From: Chlamydiales bacterium STE3
GTDB taxonomy: Bacteria; Chlamydiota; Chlamydiia; Chlamydiales; Parachlamydiaceae
Assembly (NCBI GenBank): GCA_011125455.1
Contig: VKHO01000019.1
Coordinates: forward strand, 1 to 64,000
Direction: 5' to 3'
DNA length: 64,000 nt
A program made the translations under genes and the position numbers. Numbering within the stretch: position 1 is the stretch's first letter; each line of letters opens with the position of its first letter. Below are positions 60,674 through 64,000 of this stretch, piece after piece. The notes below the pieces were generated by a model. The model searched no databases and was not told the origin of the DNA. It saw only the letters and a list, made by a program, of their open reading frames with translations.

Positions 60674-62680
60674 ATGCAAGCACATTCAAAACTGGACCCT
60701 GAATTTAAACAACTTCTTTCTAAAACAGCAAATACGATTCGACAACTTACTATTGATGCTGTTCAGAAAGCAGATTCAGGCCATCCCGGATTACCGATGG
60801 GCTGTGCAGAGCTGGGTGCCTACCTTTACGGGGTAGCTTTAAAGCAAAATCCCCAAAACCCCCATTGGCCCAACAGAGATCGCTTCATTTTATCTGCAGG
60901 CCATGGTTCTATGCTCCTTTATGCTTGCATGCACCTCTCTGGCTATAACCTTTCTTTAGAAGACATTAAAAATTTTCGCCAGCTCCACTCTAAGACGCCA
61001 GGACACCCTGAATCTATCGATACTGAAGGTGTTGAGACAACCACAGGCCCTCTAGGCCAAGGTTTTGGTAATGCTGTGGGCCAAGCATTAGGCTTCAAAA
61101 TTCTGGCCGAAAAATTTAACACGGATAAGTATAAGCTATTCGACAACAAGATTTTCGTTCTCATGGGCGATGGCTGCATAATGGAAGGCGTCTCTGCTGA
61201 AGCATCTTCTCTTGCAGGAACTTTAAGGCTCGACAACCTGGTTGCTATCTATGACTCAAATCAAATTTCACTAGATGGTCCCACATCGGAAAATTTACAT
61301 GATGATACTAAAATGCGCTACCAAGCATACGGTTGGGATGTCTATGAAATAGATGGTAATGATTTAGAAGCTATCGACCGCATCTTCAATCGTATTAGGG
61401 AAGAGCAGACACGCCCTATTCTTATTATCGCTCATACGATCATTGGAAAAGGGGCTCCTAACAAAGCCGGAACAAATAAAGTACACGGATCACCACTTGG
61501 TCCTGAAGAGGTAAAAGCGACAAAAGAAGCATTAGGATTGCCACAAGAACCTTTTTACATTCCGCAAGTTGTGATCGATTTTTTTCAAAAAAAGCTTCAA
61601 GGAGACGCAGATTTAGAAAAACAGTGGAAAAATGTATTTGATGCGTGGGCCAGGGAAAATCCCGATTTACTAAAAGAATACGAAAGTATGGCTCACCATA
61701 CCCTTCCTAGTAACTTAGAGGAAATTCTTAAAGCAATCGAAATTAAAACGCCCGTTGCAGGACGCAAAGCCTCTCAAGATGTGTTAAATGTCCTTGGCAA
61801 TCAGCTGCAATTTCTCTATGGCGGTTCCGCAGATTTATCCGTTTCAGATCTAACTATGATGAAAAAATTTCCTGTGATTAGCACTGATCATTTTAAAGGA
61901 CGCAATATAAAGTACGGTGTGCGCGAGTTTGCCATGGCTACAATGGCGACAGGACTTGCTCAAACAGACATGATCCTTCCTTTTATCGGAACTTTTTTGA
62001 CTTTTTCAGACTATATGCGCAATGCCATCCGTTTATGCGCTCTCATGCAAAGGCAAGTGGTCTACCAATTTACTCATGACTCTATCTTCTTAGGAGAAGA
62101 TGGTCCTACTCACCAGCCAATTGAACATTATGCGGCTCTACGGGCTATCCCTAAGTTACACGTTATTCGCCCAGCCGATGCCAATGAAGTCAAAATGGCT
62201 TGGTTGGCAGCCTTGCGCTATCAAGGCCCAACCGCTTTACTTCTCTCCCGCCAAAACTTGCCCGAAGTGGCAGGAACAAATGTTCCTTATTCTGAAGGGA
62301 TGGGTCGGGGCGCCTATATTATTAAAGCCGAAAAAGCTGGTAAAGTGGATTACATGTTGGTTGCTACGGGATCAGAAGTTTGGCTCGCGATGGATGTCGC
62401 AACTGAATTGGAAAAGCTTGGTAAAAATGTACGTGTTGTTTCATTCCCTTGCTGGAAACTCTTCGAACAACAGAATCCCGATTACAAAGCCAGCATTTTT
62501 AGTGGCGACCTTGGCAAACGCGTAAGCATAGAAGCAGGTGTTGATTTAGGATGGCATAAGTACATTGGCATGGACGGTATTGCTATTTGCATGGAAAGCT
62601 TTGGCACTTCTGCCCCATATAACGCACTACAAAAAGAATTCGGTTTTACTGTGGAAGATATTTTAGAGAGAATTCTGTGA
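60674..62680 (+). CDS. tkt: Transketolase
   Basis: 668 residues. Thiamine-diphosphate enzyme moving two-carbon units between sugar phosphates in the non-oxidative pentose phosphate pathway. Seen: ADSGHPGLPMGCAELGAYLY, catalytic-His region SAGHGSMLLYA, TTGPLGQGFGNAVGQALG, ThDP/Mg site MGDGCIMEGVSAEASSLAG with YDSNQISLDG, and the pyrimidine-domain HDSIFLGEDGPTHQPIEH. Complete. Its stop overlaps the hemE GTG start by four bases (GTGA), so they are co-transcribed. Pairs with gnd in this window. Confidence 0.96.
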   Translation: MQAHSKLDPEFKQLLSKTANTIRQLTIDAVQKADSGHPGLPMGCAELGAYLYGVALKQNPQNPHWPNRDRFILSAGHGSMLLYACMHLSGYNLSLEDIKNFRQLHSKTPGHPESIDTEGVETTTGPLGQGFGNAVGQALGFKILAEKFNTDKYKLFDNKIFVLMGDGCIMEGVSAEASSLAGTLRLDNLVAIYDSNQISLDGPTSENLHDDTKMRYQAYGWDVYEIDGNDLEAIDRIFNRIREEQTRPILIIAHTIIGKGAPNKAGTNKVHGSPLGPEEVKATKEALGLPQEPFYIPQVVIDFFQKKLQGDADLEKQWKNVFDAWARENPDLLKEYESMAHHTLPSNLEEILKAIEIKTPVAGRKASQDVLNVLGNQLQFLYGGSADLSVSDLTMMKKFPVISTDHFKGRNIKYGVREFAMATMATGLAQTDMILPFIGTFLTFSDYMRNAIRLCALMQRQVVYQFTHDSIFLGEDGPTHQPIEHYAALRAIPKLHVIRPADANEVKMAWLAALRYQGPTALLLSRQNLPEVAGTNVPYSEGMGRGAYIIKAEKAGKVDYMLVATGSEVWLAMDVATELEKLGKNVRVVSFPCWKLFEQQNPDYKASIFSGDLGKRVSIEAGVDLGWHKYIGMDGIAICMESFGTSAPYNALQKEFGFTVEDILERIL

Positions 62681-63708
62681 ACCAACCTTTGCTCATCAAC
62701 GCCTTAAACTGCTGCAATACTTCAAGGCCCCCTATTTGGTTTATGCGGCAAGCCGGGCGCTATTTACCCGAATACCGCCAAATTCGAGAAAAATACTCTT
62801 TTTTAGAGATGTGCCACACTCCTGAACTTGCCGCAGAGATCACACGGTTACCTATTGATCTTATCGGCTTTGATGCAGCGATTGTCTTTTCAGATATCCT
62901 CGTTATCCCCGAAGCACTCGGACTTGGACTGCATTTTGAAGAGAGTAAGGGCCCACTTTTTGAGCGTCCTTTACATACAAAAAAAGACATTGCTAATCTA
63001 CCCCCCATCCAGGTGGAGGAGAGTTTAAATTATGTCGCAGAAACGATCAAAAATCTCGTTGCCGATCTTCCAGTTCCCCTTATTGGTTTTTCAGGAGCCC
63101 CCTTTACTTTAGCAAGCTATATGATTGAGGGAAAAACAAGCAAAGATTTCAAAAAAACTAAGCGATGGATGATGGCTGATCCAGAAAGCTTTCATCAACT
63201 TCTTGATAAACTCAGTGACCTTGTCATTAAGTACTTAAATATGCAAATTGATGCCGGGGTTCAGGCATTGCAAATTTTTGATTCTTGGGCCTGGATCCTT
63301 AATGACATCCATTTTGAAGAATTTTCTAATTTTTATTTAAAAAAGATCCTCGATCACATGAAAACAAGAGAGGTCCCTGTGATTTTCTTTTGCCGAGGCT
63401 CCTCTGTATTTGCTCCTGTCATTGCAAAGTCTGCACCTCACGCTATCAGCATCGATTGGAACGGAAATTTAAAGTATTTGCGACAGATTCTGCCTAAAAC
63501 GATTGCTTTGCAAGGCAATTTGGACCCTGATCTTTTTTATGCATCCTCTAAAATTTTGCAATCCCATGTAAATCAAATACTTAAAGACATGCTAGGGGAT
63601 AAAGGCTTTGTCTTTAACTTGGGACATGGCATCAAACCTGATACACCAGTAGATGCTGTAAAGGCAGTCGTGCATACTGTAAAAAATGCGCAACTTGACT
63701 TTTGTTAA
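62677..63708 (+). CDS. hemE: Uroporphyrinogen decarboxylase
   Basis: 343 residues. Removes four acetate carboxyls from uroporphyrinogen III to give coproporphyrinogen III. N-terminal signature PPIWFMRQAGRYLPEYR (about 18-34) with the active-site Arg, then FSDILVIPEALG with the catalytic Asp, IGFSGAPFTLASYMIEG, and GNLDPDLF and FNLGHGIKPDTPVDAV near the end. GTG start within the tkt stop. The next step in C. trachomatis order would be hemN. Confidence 0.95.
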   Translation: MNQPLLINALNCCNTSRPPIWFMRQAGRYLPEYRQIREKYSFLEMCHTPELAAEITRLPIDLIGFDAAIVFSDILVIPEALGLGLHFEESKGPLFERPLHTKKDIANLPPIQVEESLNYVAETIKNLVADLPVPLIGFSGAPFTLASYMIEGKTSKDFKKTKRWMMADPESFHQLLDKLSDLVIKYLNMQIDAGVQALQIFDSWAWILNDIHFEEFSNFYLKKILDHMKTREVPVIFFCRGSSVFAPVIAKSAPHAISIDWNGNLKYLRQILPKTIALQGNLDPDLFYASSKILQSHVNQILKDMLGDKGFVFNLGHGIKPDTPVDAVKAVVHTVKNAQLDFC

Positions 63709-63798
63709 AAAAATATTTATATAAAAATGAGAGGGGCCTCTTTACAGATGATCCCTTTTTACTTTATAATTAAGCCAGGGTTGCTTGGCCGCTTATAA

Positions 63799-63962
63799 TA
63801 GACCTCTTGCATAATTTCATTTGCTTGCTAAAGTTACCCTTTTTTGCGCCTTTATCGTTAAATTTTTCAAACATATGTACTCATATGCTCTCAAAATTTT
63901 CCGATAAATTCACTCAAAAATGATCAAATTTTTCAAGCAAAGCAAATTATGCAAGAGATCTA
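63799..63962 (-). repeat. 164-bp palindromic repeat, copy 5 (MITE-like), inverted
   Basis: Full 164-bp element in the opposite orientation to copies 1-3, judged by its asymmetric arms (right-arm sequence TTTCATTTGCTTGCTAAAG comes first). Ends TAGACCTCTTGCATAA and TTATGCAAGAGATCTA. The best-preserved termini in the window. Sits between hemE and the next start codon. Confidence 0.88.
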
Positions 63963-63991
63963 ATTACCTTAGAAAATAAGGGAGTTATCAT

Positions 63992-64000
63992 ATGTTAAAC
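63992..64000 (+). CDS. Start of the next gene (three codons only)
   Basis: ATG TTA AAC at the window edge with GGGAG 6 bases upstream. The good ribosome-binding site suggests a real gene start. In C. trachomatis hemN lies next to hemE, but three codons cannot identify it. Confidence 0.35.

Noticed and set aside
29565-63962. Reading the 164-bp repeats as CRISPR repeats or tRNA-associated attachment sites
   Set aside because: They are single, far apart, have no spacers, no cas genes and no tRNA next to them; terminal inverted repeats fit a MITE.

Overview
The window is a 64 kb piece of an AT-rich (roughly 40% GC by eye) chromosome of a member of the Chlamydiae, most likely an amoeba-associated lineage (Parachlamydia/Neochlamydia-like) rather than Chlamydia proper. 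The evidence is gene order. Several blocks match, as far as I recall, the order in Chlamydia trachomatis: S49 protease-polA-coaE-rho; rplU-rpmA-obg; rnc-radA-hemC next to sodA-accD-dut-ptsN-ptsN and then clpC; ispF beside a CysJ-like reductase; and efp-amn ... mfd-alaS-tkt-hemE. Genes unusual for Chlamydiaceae (a long VLCAD-type acyl-CoA dehydrogenase, a pirin, two ArsB/NhaD-type transporters, a HemC-HemD fusion) and a family of mobile-looking repeats argue for an environmental chlamydia. No tRNA or rRNA gene and no CRISPR array was recognised.

Layout. 1-9.5 kb: truncated murA, an ATP-grasp protein, ispF, a CysJ-like reductase, a NagZ-like hydrolase with an overlapping decayed RNase II/R gene, an FMN reductase, a pirin and an acyl-CoA dehydrogenase. 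10-16.8 kb: S49 protease, polA, coaE, rho and a membrane-anchored unknown. 17.3-20.3 kb: a possible structured RNA, the rplU-rpmA-obg operon on the minus strand, and a degenerate 2-hydroxyacid dehydrogenase. 20.3-25.3 kb: a possible effector, gnd, and a lipoate ligase operon with two unknown genes. 25.4-32.6 kb: rnc, radA, hemCD, sodA, accD, dut and two ptsN genes, all on the plus strand. 33-44 kb, minus strand: clpC, a pair of paralogous membrane-anchored unknowns (one with internal 195-bp repeats and a frameshift at an A9 tract), hemG, a purple-acid-phosphatase-like enzyme and htpG. 44.5-50.7 kb: nqrF, nadE, epmA-efp, two tiny genes and amn. 50.7-64 kb: two tandem transporters, mfd-alaS, an unknown, tkt and hemE.

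The genes are mainly housekeeping: DNA repair and replication, translation factors, heme synthesis (hemCD, hemG, hemE), isoprenoid and cell-wall precursors, the pentose phosphate pathway (gnd, tkt), NAD synthesis and chaperones. The most notable non-gene signal is a 164-bp near-palindromic repeat with terminal inverted repeats. It occurs four times at exactly the same length plus once as a deletion derivative, always between genes and only in the right-hand 35 kb. It looks like a MITE that also serves as a long RNA hairpin; one copy exactly fills the gap between the convergent genes nadE and epmA.
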